Of a stretch of 64,000 nt of DNA, positions 23,301 to 32,869 are shown in pieces. Origin of the DNA: Undaria pinnatifida (Eukaryota; Sar; Phaeophyceae; Laminariales; Alariaceae); contig JABAKD010000014.1 of NCBI GenBank assembly GCA_012845835.1, forward strand, positions 3,149,710 to 3,213,709, read 5' to 3'. Numbering within the stretch: the stretch's first letter is position 1; each line of letters starts with the position of its first letter. The translations under genes were made by a program, and so were the position numbers. The notes under the pieces were generated by a model. It saw only the letters and a program-made list of their open reading frames with translations, ran no database searches and was not told the DNA's origin.

Positions 23301-26300
23301 TCGGGAGGTCTGGGCTCGCGTCTGCCTCGAGGAGGTCAGCCGCTAGTCCCCCCTGAGCTGAGTCGATATCAGCCGTTCCGGGATAGAGGACCTTTTCACA
23401 TATGTTTCTTTTTTCCTCGAGAGACGCGAACTGCCGACAGCGCTTTACAACGTGGGTAAGCACAATTCGACGCGAGTCGACGAGGGAAGAAAATGCTTGA
23501 TGTTTCTGGGGACAAAAATGAAGGCGCTTACCATCGTGTGGAGGGGAGAAATGCCTGTTACCCCCTGGAAACCCGTTTATGGGGACAAATTACTTGGAAT
23601 TAGCATACGGAGGAGTTTTGAGGCTCTAAAGGGGTTACGTTACCCCCGGATGTGAGTTACGTCTAGGTAGAAGGAGAAATAAAATGTGAGAAGGTAATAG
23701 ATGGGATGAGAAAAAGCCAAAACAAGAACAAAAAACAGCAATGTAGTACGTACCTGGTAGTGCTCAGGTATCATCCGACCCTTATTAAAAGTACGAAGGG
23801 TTGGAGGTACGGTGGGTACCCCGATTTGAGAGCGCCCCGTGACGAGCCGAAACATGCGCTCTTCACTACAAAGCGCTCTTATCTGGAGTGGGAAATATAT
23901 ACCCTGGTAGCCTTTAGTGTGGCGGGACATGCCGAGTTGGCCGCGCTTACCTCCCGAATGCTCTAAACTCGGGGTGCTCTTTAATCGGGGTACCTACTGT
24001 AGCAATGCAGTGGGGCGCTCCAACACGCCAACAGTGCCGGTATGTCGTATGGGCCAGCCAAATATACTTGCACTCTTCCGGGCACCGGCACTATTGTGAA
24101 TACGGTTACGATGTTGCTATTATGTAGAACCCCAGTTGCGCCAATCGAGTTCACCAGCTCTAGAGCTGGCGCTAATCAACCCCCCGCTGCTGTATACAGT
24201 GGGTACCCCGATTTACGAGCGCCCCGTGACAAGACCAAACAAGCGCTCTTAACGCCTTTACAACTGGAAACCCATTTGGGGACAAATATACTTGAAGTTA
24301 GTATCGGGAGGGATTTTGGGGCTCTAAAGACACGTTGCTCTAATCTGTAGTGGGAACTTTATATATATTTTAGTGTAGGCGTGACATGCCGATTTCAGCG
24401 CTCTCGAGTCCCGAATGCTCTTTATCCTGGGCGCTCTTAAACCGGAGTACCCACTACTGTAGTTGAAGTTTTGAAGATATCAACGAGACTGTCGACTGCG
24501 GGCCGAAAGGTCTCACGCCGACAACGCCAAAACCAGCAACAACGCCAGCAACAACGGCAGGTTCACTCGTACGTATGATAGGATATGATATGATACGATT
24601 GCTCATACGCTTATACCGGTACGAGCCAGTACGAGTAGCTTGTCAGTAGCTTGTACAGCAGTGCCTGGTACAGTACGTAGTGATGAGGGTTTTAGACGAG
24701 AAATTTCTGTGGGTGGTGCGTCTTTCCAAAGCACAGCATCTGATCCTTTGGACTACGCGTTCGTGATTTATATCACGACTTCGAATATCACGACTTCGGG
24801 TGCTTTTAGGAGCCATCCCCGGGCTTCAGGTCTGCCATTTGGCATGTGTCTGCCGCACCCGTCCTCTCCAGCACAGCATCCACGACGGCCAAAGCACAGT
24901 AGCCACGACGACCGCATTTCACAAGCCATAGCATCCAAGCGCGGGTCGATCCATAACGTTCGGGTTCGGGTTCGGGTGGTAGCTCACCTATCAAGTTGGC
25001 CGCCCGGGTCTTCGGGGCGGTGGGCTGTTCGCATATGCGAGCAGAAAGCACTTCCTGGTCGGATAGAGGTACGAGCGTAGACCCAACCCACCCCCATAAC
25101 CTAGCCCTAACCCTAACCCTGACCCTCACCCTGACCCCAACCCGGACCAAAACGGGCCAGAAATGGGCGAGAAACGCGGCTGCGCCGCTTTTGGAAAATT
25201 ATTTCATTATTCTGATCTGCGGACCACCACATAACCCTCGGCCAATTGAGAGAGCGTAAAAATTACCCTCCAAGGCCCGGGCGGCACACCACATTGTTAG
25301 GTCTTGTCCCCCCCCCCGCCCACCGTGCGTACTTTAGCCTTATCTATAGCACAGCAGTACTGAACCAAAGAAGATTCCTGGGATCGTGTCAAGTCTAAAA
25401 GTCGTTGACCTTTTTAGAACTGCAAGAACAAATTCCCTTTTCGAATTCCAAGTAGTTCCCCCCCCCCCCCCACGCATATAGATGCAGTTGTTGAAGGGTT
25501 GATTCGCTTGTGTGCGCTCTGCTGCAGCGATAACGGCAAGGATTTTCCCTTGTGGCACAGAAAAAGTATGCTTACCTGCTGTTGCCGTAGATGCGGTAGG
25601 TGTATATAATATGCCTGTATAGAGTGTGCGTCCACGAACACAATATACCATTGGTATCAACTTGAGGCTCGCTCCTTGGGGAACGCTAAGGAATTTGGAT
25701 TATGTGCACTTCGCGGCTATGCTGCGGATGCATCCCCCCCTCTACCTAAAGCAGCGCTAACGCCATATATTTCTTGTTTTCTTCTGGTTATGATTTATTC
25801 CCTCGCTCTAGTTTTTGTTGTCCCTTGTTTTTCTTATTTTCGCCCCCAACCCCTATCCTATTAACAAAACGGCGGCACATCGTTCACTACAACGCGCGAC
25901 ACCCTGGCGAGACTCCCGCAAACATACTTCGCGGCTATGCCTCGGATTCAGCACCCCTCTACTCCGAGCAGCGCTAACACCGTGCTCTCATTGTGCTCAT
26001 AGCTCTATTGGTTCATTTTTTGTTATCGTTTTACTTTTATTTTTCTAGTTTTTTCGTCGTGTAATTTTTGTTTTCTCCTTTTCTCTGTCTTTTTTCGCAT
26101 CCCCCTTCCCCCCATCCCCTCCCCGCTGTTTCCCGTTTTTAGCGGGACATCGTTCATGACGACGCGCGACACCCTGGCAAGAAACCCGCATACGTACTTC
26201 GCGGCTATGCTTCGGATGCAGCCCCCCAGCACCCCGAGCAGCGCTAACACTAGCCTCGCCAGCAGTGGGGGCGGTGGCAGCGGCAGTGGTGGCTGCGGGG

Positions 26301-29006
26301 ATGATGACGCTGCCCCCGGGTCTTCCTCAACAGATGGCGTTGAGTTTTTCATCGACCGCGATCCCACACACTTTCGGTGAGAAAGGGGGATGGGTTTCGG
26401 TGGGGTTGGGAGGGGGGGGGGGTACTCAGTTTGTGGACGGTCGTAGTCATATGACCATAGACCCTCGCATCCCTTCTAAGCCGGGACGGGGCGCGTTGGG
26501 TTTTCACCAACCAGGCAGACACTGCTTGCACCACGCGCGAAGCGCCGTGGGGTGTTCGGCGAGTTGCATGAAGGGTGAACTGCATCTTCCAAGAACCGCT
26601 CGCAAGACGGACTTCGGCACCTTGTGCCTACTTTCTTGCTTATGGATGGCAGCGCCAATGAGTTATACTTTGTTTCCTGGTGTGGCCACTCCAGTGACAG
26701 CAATGGGTATTACCATGCAACTGCCTCGTGGGTGCCTTACCATATTCACACTACGTGACGCGATCATTCCCCTTGTGCGGAGTTAGGGTTCTCCACCCAG
26801 CACAATTTGATCTAAATCGACAACCATCATGATGACCGCCAAAAAAAAAAAAAAACGGTATCCTGATTGTCTAGCTCACGCAATGAATGACATGTTTTAC
26901 AGCGTCGTTGCCAACCAACGCCAACCCCTATATGCTGTACAGCTTCGGTGCCAACCGAGGCAACTATTATATATATATGGTTTAGGGGGGGAGGGGGAGG
27001 GGGGAGGTGTACTCATTGTCCTGCATGGCCGTGTAGTATTAGGAGTGTAGATCTACGATGCCGAAACGGAGCGTGTTGGGTTTTCGCCGACCAGGCAGGC
27101 ATTGCTTATAGGGGTCGCGGGGGGGTTAGGGGTAGGGGCTTCATCTAAAGGTGGTGTTGAGTTCCTCATTGACCGCGGTTCCACATCAGCGGGAGGTGGG
27201 GGGGGGGGGGGGGGGGAGGAAGGAAGAAAGGAAGAAAGCGATTAACTACTATTGCGAAAGGTGATTGATGACAACGCGCCCACGTGTCTTCGGGGGCATT
27301 GCCGTGCCCGTTTTTTGTTTTTGTTTTGTGTTTTTTGTTTCGCGATCGGTATGGCCAACACTAAAAACGCTAACGCTGTCGTCGCCCCCGTTCCCGCCCC
27401 CCCGTCGCCGCGGCAGGTTTATCCTGAACTACCTTCGAGACAGTTACATCGGTCTCGACTCGTTCGGGAAAGAGGACCTGCACTTCCTAGAAGAACTGTC
27501 CCACGAGGCGCAGTTCTTCAACATCGCCGGACTCTGCGCGGATATTTCTCGCAGGTAGGCGTTTTGCTCAAACGAGGGGAGGGGTAGGGGGGCGTGGGGG
27601 CGGGGATTCTGCATTATGTTATCATATTTCGCGATCGGAAATCGTTGCTGCCCCCCCCCCCGCCACCGCCTGCCAGACCGCTCGCCCCCCCCCCCCCCCC
27701 CGCTCCCGCAATCTGACGTGTTTTGTGTTGCCTGCCTACCCCCCCCCCCCCCCCCCCCCCTTGACGTTTTCCCTCTCCCTCTCCCTGTACACTACTGTAG
27801 CTCCATTCCTCTATCTTCAACTCAACTCCTTCCCTCCTTCACTCTCTCCCTCCCTCCTCCTTCTGCAACTCCTTCCCGTCTTCCCTTCTTCTCTAATTCT
27901 ACAATTCCCTCCCTTCCGGTACAATCTCCTCCCCCCCCTCCCGTTCCTCCCTCTACAACCACTTCCTTCCCTCCATCCCATTCCACGCCTCCCTCCCCCT
28001 CCATCCTTTTACAAATCCCTTCCTGACCGTGTTGATCAGAATGTCGGAGATCGCGCGTAAGCACCGGGAAGGGCCATCGGGAGATAAAGACTTCAGGCTC
28101 GTACAGTGCTCCACTGCACAAATACAGGTGAATCGAGTGATCGTTCTTGTCCTTGTTCTTGTCCTTGTTCTTGCCCTTGTTCTTGTTACATATTTGGGTT
28201 GGTGGCGGTGGTGATGTGGTTGGTATTCATATTGGTGTTGTTGGGCTGGTGGTGTGGTTGGCGTGATGGTGGTGGTGGTGGTGGTGGTGTTTTGGTTGCT
28301 TTCGGCGGTGCTGGTGCTGGTACTGGTCGGGTGTCAGTGTTGGTGTTGTTGATGGTGTTGATGTCGGTGTTGGTGTTGGTCTTGTACGTGATTGTCGTTG
28401 GTGATGCTGGTGGTCATGGTGTAGCTGTTGGTGCCATTAGTATTGGTCTCGCTTCTCCTTTGAATCGTGATGAGCATATGAGCATTAACAATTCCCCCTG
28501 ATAGCCTCCCCTTCGTGCCAACCCGGGTCGATCGTGGTCGATCGCTTGGTCTACCCCGCCCTCATTCCAACCAGGAACGGTTTATTGCCCCCACCTCTCC
28601 TCATTCCAACCGGGGACGATTTATTGCCCTTCCCCCCGTCGCTCCATTCGGGGACGGTTTCATACTGCCCCCCCCCCGCCCGCCCCTTATTTGTATGAAC
28701 ACCGCCAGGACTTGTCCCGTAAATGGGTGATCGAGAATATTTATGAGTTCGAGTGCATGCAGGTTATGTCAGACGCTAGCGTATATCGCCCCCCCCCCGC
28801 CCCGCCCACAACCCCCCCTTACCCCCTCCGTTCTCACGCCATTTCATCTATATGAAAACCGGCAGGACTTGTTCCACGAATGGGTGATCGAGAAGAATTA
28901 TGAGTTCGAGTGCATGCAGATTGTGGCGGACACAGCGTACATTGTGCTCGGACGCCGAGTCAGCAGGGGCGAGCTGGCCCTTGTTGAGCGTTTGATGAAG
29001 ACATGA
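11361..29006 (+). CDS. BTB/T1 (potassium-channel tetramerisation-like, KCTD-type) domain protein, six exons
   Basis: Proposed exons are 11361-11613, 12176-12353, 26143-26376, 27417-27554, 28040-28127 and 28866-29006 (TGA). They total 1032 nt (343 aa) with consistent phases. Residues 1-136 are low-complexity (Gly, Ser, Ala rich). The BTB/T1 fold spans about residues 137-262: RVKLNLSGTSFMTTRDTLARNP, YFAAML, DGVEFFIDRDPTHFR, FILNYLRDSY and a helix ending FFNIAGLCADI. A ~40-residue Gly/Ser/Asp-rich insert (about 169-207) interrupts the domain. The C-terminal part (DLFHEWVIEKNYEFECMQ, VLGRRVSRGELALVERL) resembles the post-BTB region of KCTD proteins. That family acts as oligomeric adaptors, often for cullin-3 ligases or signalling; this is family knowledge, not seen here. 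Exon 1 is the least certain: a second phase-1 donor at 11412/11413 would shorten it. Intron 2 is 13.8 kb. Exons 2 to 6 are secure by homology and phase. Confidence 0.85.
13457..13680. repeat. TGG/TGC trinucleotide microsatellite
   Basis: Impure GGTGGT then TGCTGCTG runs on the plus strand. Confidence 0.9.
14031..14512 (-). mobile_element. tRNA-derived SINE (family 1), full copy with an extra tandem body
   Basis: On the minus strand the tRNA-like head starts near 14512 (CGATCGCCCCGGTGGCGTAT). It has a B-box-like GTTCAAGCCCC, then a body and a tail at about 14208. A second, headless body plus tail lies at 14031-14190. The same sequence recurs at 21270-21587 and 41389-41700. Confidence 0.75.
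15052..15826. mobile_element. 775-bp TIR DNA transposon (family D), complete copy
   Basis: The ends GATACAGGCTGGTTCACG and CGTGAACCAGCCTGTATC are exact inverted repeats. No transposase is recognisable, so it looks non-autonomous. A second, inverted and interrupted copy lies at 47895-49938 and shares the interior (ATTTTTTCGGCGAAA, CCCTTTGAC, GAATTTCGG). Confidence 0.8.
16290..16582 (-). mobile_element. Dispersed repeat F, 3' half, inverted copy
   Basis: It matches the last ~290 bp of the elements at 20127-20735 and 42917-43553 in reverse, from ACACTCCAGCTGTGAGATCG to GATGCATTTCC on the appropriate strand. Identity is high. Confidence 0.75.
17720..17885. repeat. Dispersed repeat shared with 50950-51120
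   Basis: Both copies contain ACGATTGTTTTGTATRCCT, GCATTTTCAGTTTGCTCAAA (or a close variant), CCACCACCCTCAGAAGGC and GTGCRCCTCTAACC in the same order. The last part resembles the TIR family B end. Confidence 0.6.
19294..19361 (+). other. Possible alternative first coding exon (MSSSGSACREW...) inside BTB intron 2
   Basis: ATG 19294 opens a 68-nt coding-like stretch (MSSSGSACREWKKAALPF, then VYDP) ending at a good donor, CCCCAG/GTATAAG. The donor is in phase 2, exactly what exon 3 of the BTB gene (26143) accepts, so it could be an alternative promoter/first exon. It could equally be exon 1 of an unrelated nested gene whose other exons I did not find. Joining it to exon 3 would remove the first strand of the BTB fold (RVKLNLS), which argues against it being the main form. 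No known protein is recognised. Confidence 0.35.
20127..20735 (+). mobile_element. Dispersed repeat F, long copy
   Basis: The ~610-bp sequence begins ATATCGCCTCATTATC and ends CTCACAGCTGGAGTGTATTT. A second long copy is at 42917-43553. Partial copies of the last 100-290 bp occur at 16290-16582 and 58228-58330. More diverged relatives of the end appear near 3790-3850, 34290-34380 and 51145-51260. No coding domain and no clear TIR were seen, so the class is undetermined. Confidence 0.7.
21215..21255. repeat. TAC trinucleotide microsatellite
   Basis: A (TAC)n run directly beside the SINE tail that starts at about 21270. Confidence 0.9.
21270..21587 (-). mobile_element. tRNA-derived SINE (family 1), copy 2
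   Basis: Head at 21587 (GGTCGCCCCGGTGGCATATC on the minus strand), B-box-like GTTCAAACC, and the A-rich tail appears as poly-T at 21270-21295 on the plus strand. Confidence 0.75.
22232..22302 (+). other. tRNA-like sequence (relic or SINE head)
   Basis: A possible anticodon stem AACCT/AGGTT closes a 7-nt loop (CGAACTA), and GGGTTCAAATC looks like a B box. Position 33 is not T and the acceptor and T stems are poorly paired, so a working tRNA is unlikely. The following sequence (GATGGATACCTCCAACGTCA region, 22303-22460) recurs at 42575-42730 without the tRNA-like part. Confidence 0.35.
22810..23463 (-). CDS. Hypothetical 217-aa ORF with an internal tandem 63-residue duplication
   Basis: The frame is open from ATG 23463. 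It holds two copies of a block containing SPDLPNEDPxRVTMAN, RTKLxGCIAAD and TPPPWIVEMxMCGRP. At DNA level the blocks (about 22985-23150 and 23160-23345) are nearly identical, so the duplication is recent. A near-perfect inverted repeat of about 50 bp (22959-23010 and 23312-23362) brackets them. A ~35-bp direct repeat (22692-22725 and 23370-23402) lies outside. I do not recognise the protein. It sits inside the large intron of the BTB gene on the opposite strand among mobile-element fragments, so it may belong to an unclassified transposable element rather than a host gene. Confidence 0.35.
   Translation of the reverse strand: MLTHVVKRCRQFASLEEKRNICEKVLYPGTADIDSAQGGLAADLLEADASPDLPNEDPARVTMANFLRTKLEGCIAADTTPPPWIVEMFMCGRPLGRLAADLEADVSPDLPNEDPVRVTMANLIRTKLGGCIAADYTPPPWIVEMLMCGRPSSRLLRGGQPLVPPELSRRHAGCRHLIPCLPGSGPRPPLPPRARSKRRSHCRRVARVHQSRPAATA
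23812..23997. mobile_element. TIR family C MITE, copy 1
   Basis: The ends are GTGGGTACCCCGATT and AATCGGGGTACCTAC. The interior has AGAGCGCCCCGTGACGAG and a CGCTCTTATCTG.GTGGGA segment. Confidence 0.75.
24197..24460. mobile_element. TIR family C MITE, copy 2
   Basis: The ends are CAGTGGGTACCCCGATTTAC and GGAGTACCCACTACTG. It carries an internal ACAACTGGAAACCC / CTTGAAGTTAG / TTTTGGGGCTCTAAAG block. That block also occurs alone at 2866-2932, 13190-13290 (reverse), 23565-23640 and 50840-50918. Confidence 0.75.
25690..26142 (+). repeat. Two decayed copies of the 5' edge of BTB exon 3 upstream of the real exon
   Basis: The copy at 25868-25985 reads GGTSFTTTRDTLARLPQTYF, against GTSFMTTRDTLARNPHTYF in the real exon. 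An older copy at 25708-25765 retains FAAMLRMHPP. Each copy is followed by AGCAGCGCTAAC and a pyrimidine-rich stretch like the real acceptor region, so the unit is acceptor plus exon start. Confidence 0.85.
26421..26752 (+). repeat. 330-bp repeat, left arm of an inverted pair around BTB exons 4-6
   Basis: It begins GGTACTCAGTTTGTG and ends near CCATATTCACACT. The reverse complement, more than 90% identical by eye, is at 30203-30534. Shortened relatives occur at 27005-27115, 45611-45685, 46026-46200, 47041-47105 and 57461-57520, almost always just after a poly-G run. The class is undetermined. Confidence 0.75.
27143..27190 (+). pseudogene. Decayed copy of the 3' part of BTB exon 3
   Basis: It reads SSKGGVEFLIDRGSTS, against SSTDGVEFFIDRDPTH at the end of exon 3, about 770 bp downstream in intron 3. 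Confidence 0.75.
28130..28440. repeat. TTG/GTC-rich microsatellite-like stretch in BTB intron 5
   Basis: It starts 3 bp after the exon 5 donor with CTTGTTCTTGTCCTTG-type hexamers and passes into GGTGTTGGT-type runs. Confidence 0.85.
28680..28775 (+). pseudogene. Decayed copy of the 5' edge of BTB exon 6
   Basis: It contains GGACTTGTCCCGTAAATGGG (real exon: GGACTTGTTCCACGAATGGG), then WVIEN.YEFECMQV, preceded by the same TGTATGAACACCGCCAG acceptor context. It lies 170 bp upstream of exon 6. Confidence 0.85.
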
Positions 29007-29049
29007 TCTCATCGTCGTGGGGTTTCCATGCTGAGAGGGGGGGGGAGAT

Positions 29050-29946
29050 CTGCTGGCCCTTGTGGAGCGCCTACTGAAGATTTTATATGGTCATGATGGC
29101 GTTTCAATGCTGGGGGGGGGTGGAGGGATGTGGGGGGGGGGGAGGCCCGTGTGGAGCGCCTGATGAATATTTGATCTGAATATTTGATCTGGGTTTCAAT
29201 GCTGGGAAGGGGAGGAGGGAGGGGGAGGGGAGAAAGCTGAACCTTGTGGAGAGCCTTGTGGAGAGCCTGATGAAGAATTGAGCTAATCATGATGAGGTTT
29301 CAGTGCTGGGAGGGGGAGGGAGGCTGCCCTTGTGGAGCGCCTACGGAAGAATTAATGTGGAGCACCTACGGAAGAATGATTATGGAGTTTCAATGCTGGT
29401 GGGGGGTGGAGGGGGTAAGGGGAGGGGAGACTGGCCCTTGTGGAAGCGCCTGGTGGTGAACAAATGATCTCATCATTGTTGGGTTTCAATGCTGGGAGGT
29501 GGATGAGAGAGGGGGAGGGGGGGAGACTGGCCCACAGGGGGCGGCGGCTGTTGGCCTTTGTGGAACGCCTGATGAAGATTCGATCTGACCATTCAATGCT
29601 GGGAGGGGGAGGAGGGAGGGGGGAGGGGAGGGGGCAGCTGGCCTTTTTAGAGCACCTGATGAAGATTTGAGCTTGTCGTGATGGGTTTCAATGCTTGGAG
29701 GGGGGGGGGGGAGGGGGGCGGGGAGGGTACTGGCCCTTGTGGAGCGCCTGATGAAGATTTTTTCCGGTGATGATGGGGTTTCAATGCTGGGAGGGGGAGG
29801 GGGGCGGGGGGGAACTGGCCCTGTGGGGCGTCTGATGAACACGTGATCTGGTCACGATGGGGTTTCAACGCTGGGAGGGAGAGGAGGGAGGGGGGAGGGG
29901 AGGAGACTGGCCCTTGTGGAGCGCCTGACGCGGACATTATCTGATC
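29050..29946 (+). repeat. Minisatellite made of ~10 copies of the BTB gene's last ~30 coding bases
   Basis: Exon 6 ends with sequence for LALVERLMKT. Copies of CTGGCCCTTGTGGAGCGCCT and GATGAAGAT lie at about 29051, 29143, 29242, 29323, 29431, 29550, 29637, 29731, 29815 and 29909. They are spaced 80-108 bp apart. The spacer (GGGTTTCAATGCTGGGAGG plus G-rich tract) is also shared with the sequence right after the real stop codon, so the real exon end is unit 1 of the array. Confidence 0.9.
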
Positions 29947-30202
29947 ATGATGAGGTTTCAGCACTCGGAGGGGGGGGGAACCAGTAGGAGGAGCAATGGA
30001 GGGGGGAGGTGGGGGAGGGAGAGAGGGAAGGGGAGGGGGAGCGAGGAAGGGAGAAAGAAGTCGAAGATGGAGTGAACGTGAAGTGACTGCGTGTATAGTG
30101 CGTGGTCATCCAACCGTCGATCAACAATGGCTGGAATATCACGCTGTTGCTGGCCATGATGTAAGCCTCGAGCGATGATCAAGTTTGTCCTTCCCCCCCG
30201 CT

Positions 30203-30534
30203 AGTGTGTATATGGTAAGGCACCTACGAGGCAGTTACATAGTGATACCCATTGCTGTCACTTGAGTGGCCACACCAGAAAACAAAGTATAACTCATTGG
30301 CGCTGTCATCCATAAGCAAGAAAGTTGGCACAAGGTGCCGAGGTCCGTCTTACGAGTGGTTCTTGGCAGGATGCAGTTCACCCTTCATGCGACTCGCCGA
30401 ACACCTCACGGCGCTTCGCGCTTGGTGCAAGTAGTGTCTGCCTGGTTGGTGAATGCCCGACGTGCTTCGTCCCGGCTTGGGAGGGATGCGAGGGTGTATG
30501 GTCATACGGCTACGGCCATGCACAAACTGAGTAC
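30203..30534 (-). repeat. 330-bp repeat, right arm of the inverted pair
   Basis: Reverse complement of 26421-26752, with matching CCAACCAGGCAGACACT and GAAGGGTGAACTGCAT landmarks. Confidence 0.75.
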
Positions 30535-31164
30535 CCCCCCCGCCCCCCCCTAATTATAAACGCCGTCGTAATTATAACTTACGGATTAAAGGCGCTTAGT
30601 TTCCCCGCTCCCCTTCCCCTCCCTCCCTTCGAGACGATCACGGTGTGTAAGCCCTGTTGAAGGGAAGGGCGCGATGCCCCCCCCCCCCCCCCCCGTGTGT
30701 GGACCGTCGAGAAAATTGATTGGCCTGCTGTAACAGACACGACCATCGTTTTTTTTTGTTTTCTCATGTATGGAGGGGGTGGGGAGGGCTGGGAGGATGG
30801 TGGGTGCGCGGTGTGGTGTCTTCCCTCGCGTTATTGGTGAGGGGATGTTGTCGTTTCATCCCCCCCCCATTTTTTTGTTTATTTGTCGGGATGAGGAAGG
30901 ATGAGGAAGGTATAAACGTCAACAACTGTCCCCCCTCAATGGTATAAACGTGAGCCACCCCAATTAAATGTGAACGTTTTTAGGGGCGTATTTTTATTTT
31001 ATTTTTCTAGAAAAAAGTCGCGGAAAATTCCGGCGGCGGTACCAAAAACCTGTGTTATTTTTCTTGTTTGTGACGTTTTCGGGTCGTCTATATGAGGCCG
31101 GGAGGGGGGGGGGGAGAGGATAGTATGTGCTGCGGAATCTTAACTTATCCAGGCAACCCATGAT

Positions 31165-31205
31165 GGATTAATGGATGGATGGATGGATGGATGGATGGAT
31201 GGATG
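31165..31205. repeat. ATGG tetranucleotide microsatellite
   Basis: A pure (ATGG)n run; related shorter runs lie at 31462-31490. Confidence 0.95.
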
Positions 31206-32869
31206 AATACCGTGGTATATTAACACGCAAGGAAAACACAACCAGCCCCCCCGGAATAGATTTCTAAACCGTTTTTTTGCTCCGAAACCAGGAGAGGTGC
31301 ATGGCGTGCATGTGGCGACAATGGTGACTTTGGGATGATCTCGTCTGCACTTTTTTTCCATAGGCGCGTCGTTCGGCGTTTGCACCTTGCCCGTTGTCGA
31401 GAGAATCGGCTTGGAAATTCTTGTTCAGGGTGGGGGTGTTATCCTGCTTTAGGTTATTCGGTAGATGGATGGTCGGATGGATGGACGGGTGGGGGAGGTT
31501 TTTTAGTGAGTTTTTCTTATTTTTTTTTGTCGCACCTATACCTCTGTGTTGGGGTGGCTCGCGGCTTGTGTGTGTGTGGAGACGGTTGCTGGATCGTTGT
31601 GTCGGTAGGTCTTATTAATGGTTTAGCTTTGCTAAGAAAACAAATGCCCAAACCATTGTTTTTGGTACATCATAACAGTATTTATGTTGTTTTTGTTGTA
31701 GGCGCTTTCGCCCAACCATTTTTTTAGCCTGGCTGTGTGGGAGGCGGAAGTGGGCGCGGGGGAGTTGTCCTGTGTACGTATTTTAATAGGTATAACAAAG
31801 GTGAATATGTTTGGGCTCGAGACCGTACGTACGTAACCATCTGGGCAGATTGGAAAGAAGAAAAGGAAGTAAAGGGTGATGGGAATGGTTGAGAGCATTC
31901 TTTCAGCTCGAGGAATTGTTTCAGCCCGAGAAAATATCTTCCACGTTGGATTTTTAGGGGGACTGGCGACCGGTCTGGGTCCAAATATAAGCCACCTTTT
32001 GAAGTGCTCAAGTGCTAACAAATTGGCCTATATTTAATTTAGACTTAGCCTAGAAAATTATTTTGGCCTGCGCCAGAAAAATGATTTGGCATGGCCAATA
32101 AATATTTTCAGGCTACGAAGCTAGGAAGTTATTCTAGCCTCAGGCTAAATAATTTTCTCAAGGCAAGGGTTCTCATGAAATTTATTTGGGCCTGTGCTAG
32201 GTAATAAGTATCTCAACCGTCTTTTCAGTCGAATTTGCTACTCGGTGATGCCGCCGTTTTTTGTTGTTGTCGTTGTTGTCGTTGTTGTGGTTGTTGGCTC
32301 TTGACAAAAAAAAAAACATCGGTCCGAAATACAATAAATAATGGTACCTGGTGTATATTTACGCACGCCTCAGGTGCAAGGTGTCTTTTAATTGTGTTTT
32401 GGAGGGGGGGGGGGGCTTGACATACATACAGCAAAAGCGCAAGCGAACTCTGCGGGCGCTGGTAAAGTACGTCGCGAAGAGCACTCTGTTTCGATTTATC
32501 GATTTTCGAGTTTTGGGGGGTTGTGATTTTTGTTTTTTGTTTTTTTTGGTGCAGTAGATGCAGAAGAAAACGTAACCTACAGTAAATGTGTGTAGAGCAG
32601 TGACTAAAAGTGAGTGGGGGTCTTTTTATGCCGGTGCGTGGGTGGTTGGAGGCGTGTTGTTTTTTTGGGGAAATGGGGGGAGGGGGTGGTGCAACCTACC
32701 TGTAGAAGTTTTCAATGCATCCCGCAGAAGAGTGTTTCTGCTGTGTCTGTTCATGTAAAGCTCTGTTTGCGATTTCACCCGAGGACAAAAACGGTGCTTC
32801 TCTTCCGGGAAGAGTGGTGTGAGGGAAGGAGATGAGAAACTCTCCTGCGCTGCTGCAGATCTATGGGCC

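Larger units (their letters stand above)
12354..26142. other. 13.8-kb intron 2 of the BTB gene, mobile-element rich
   Basis: The donor is AATCTCAG/GTGGGAC and the acceptor is TTTTTAG/CGGGAC. The intron contains SINEs, TIR elements, an unclassified ORF (22810-23463) and a possible alternative first exon (19294-19361). Near the acceptor it also holds two decayed copies of the next exon's start. Between about 9.3 and 13.2 kb I see no transposon I can classify apart from degenerate TACTTGAAATTAGT repeats (12010-12620). Confidence 0.75.

Noticed and set aside
24640-25150. Possible BTB start (ISVGGASFQST) upstream of the BTB exon
   Set aside because: The resemblance is short, and the exon ending RVKLNLS at 12353 matches the domain and splice phase far better.
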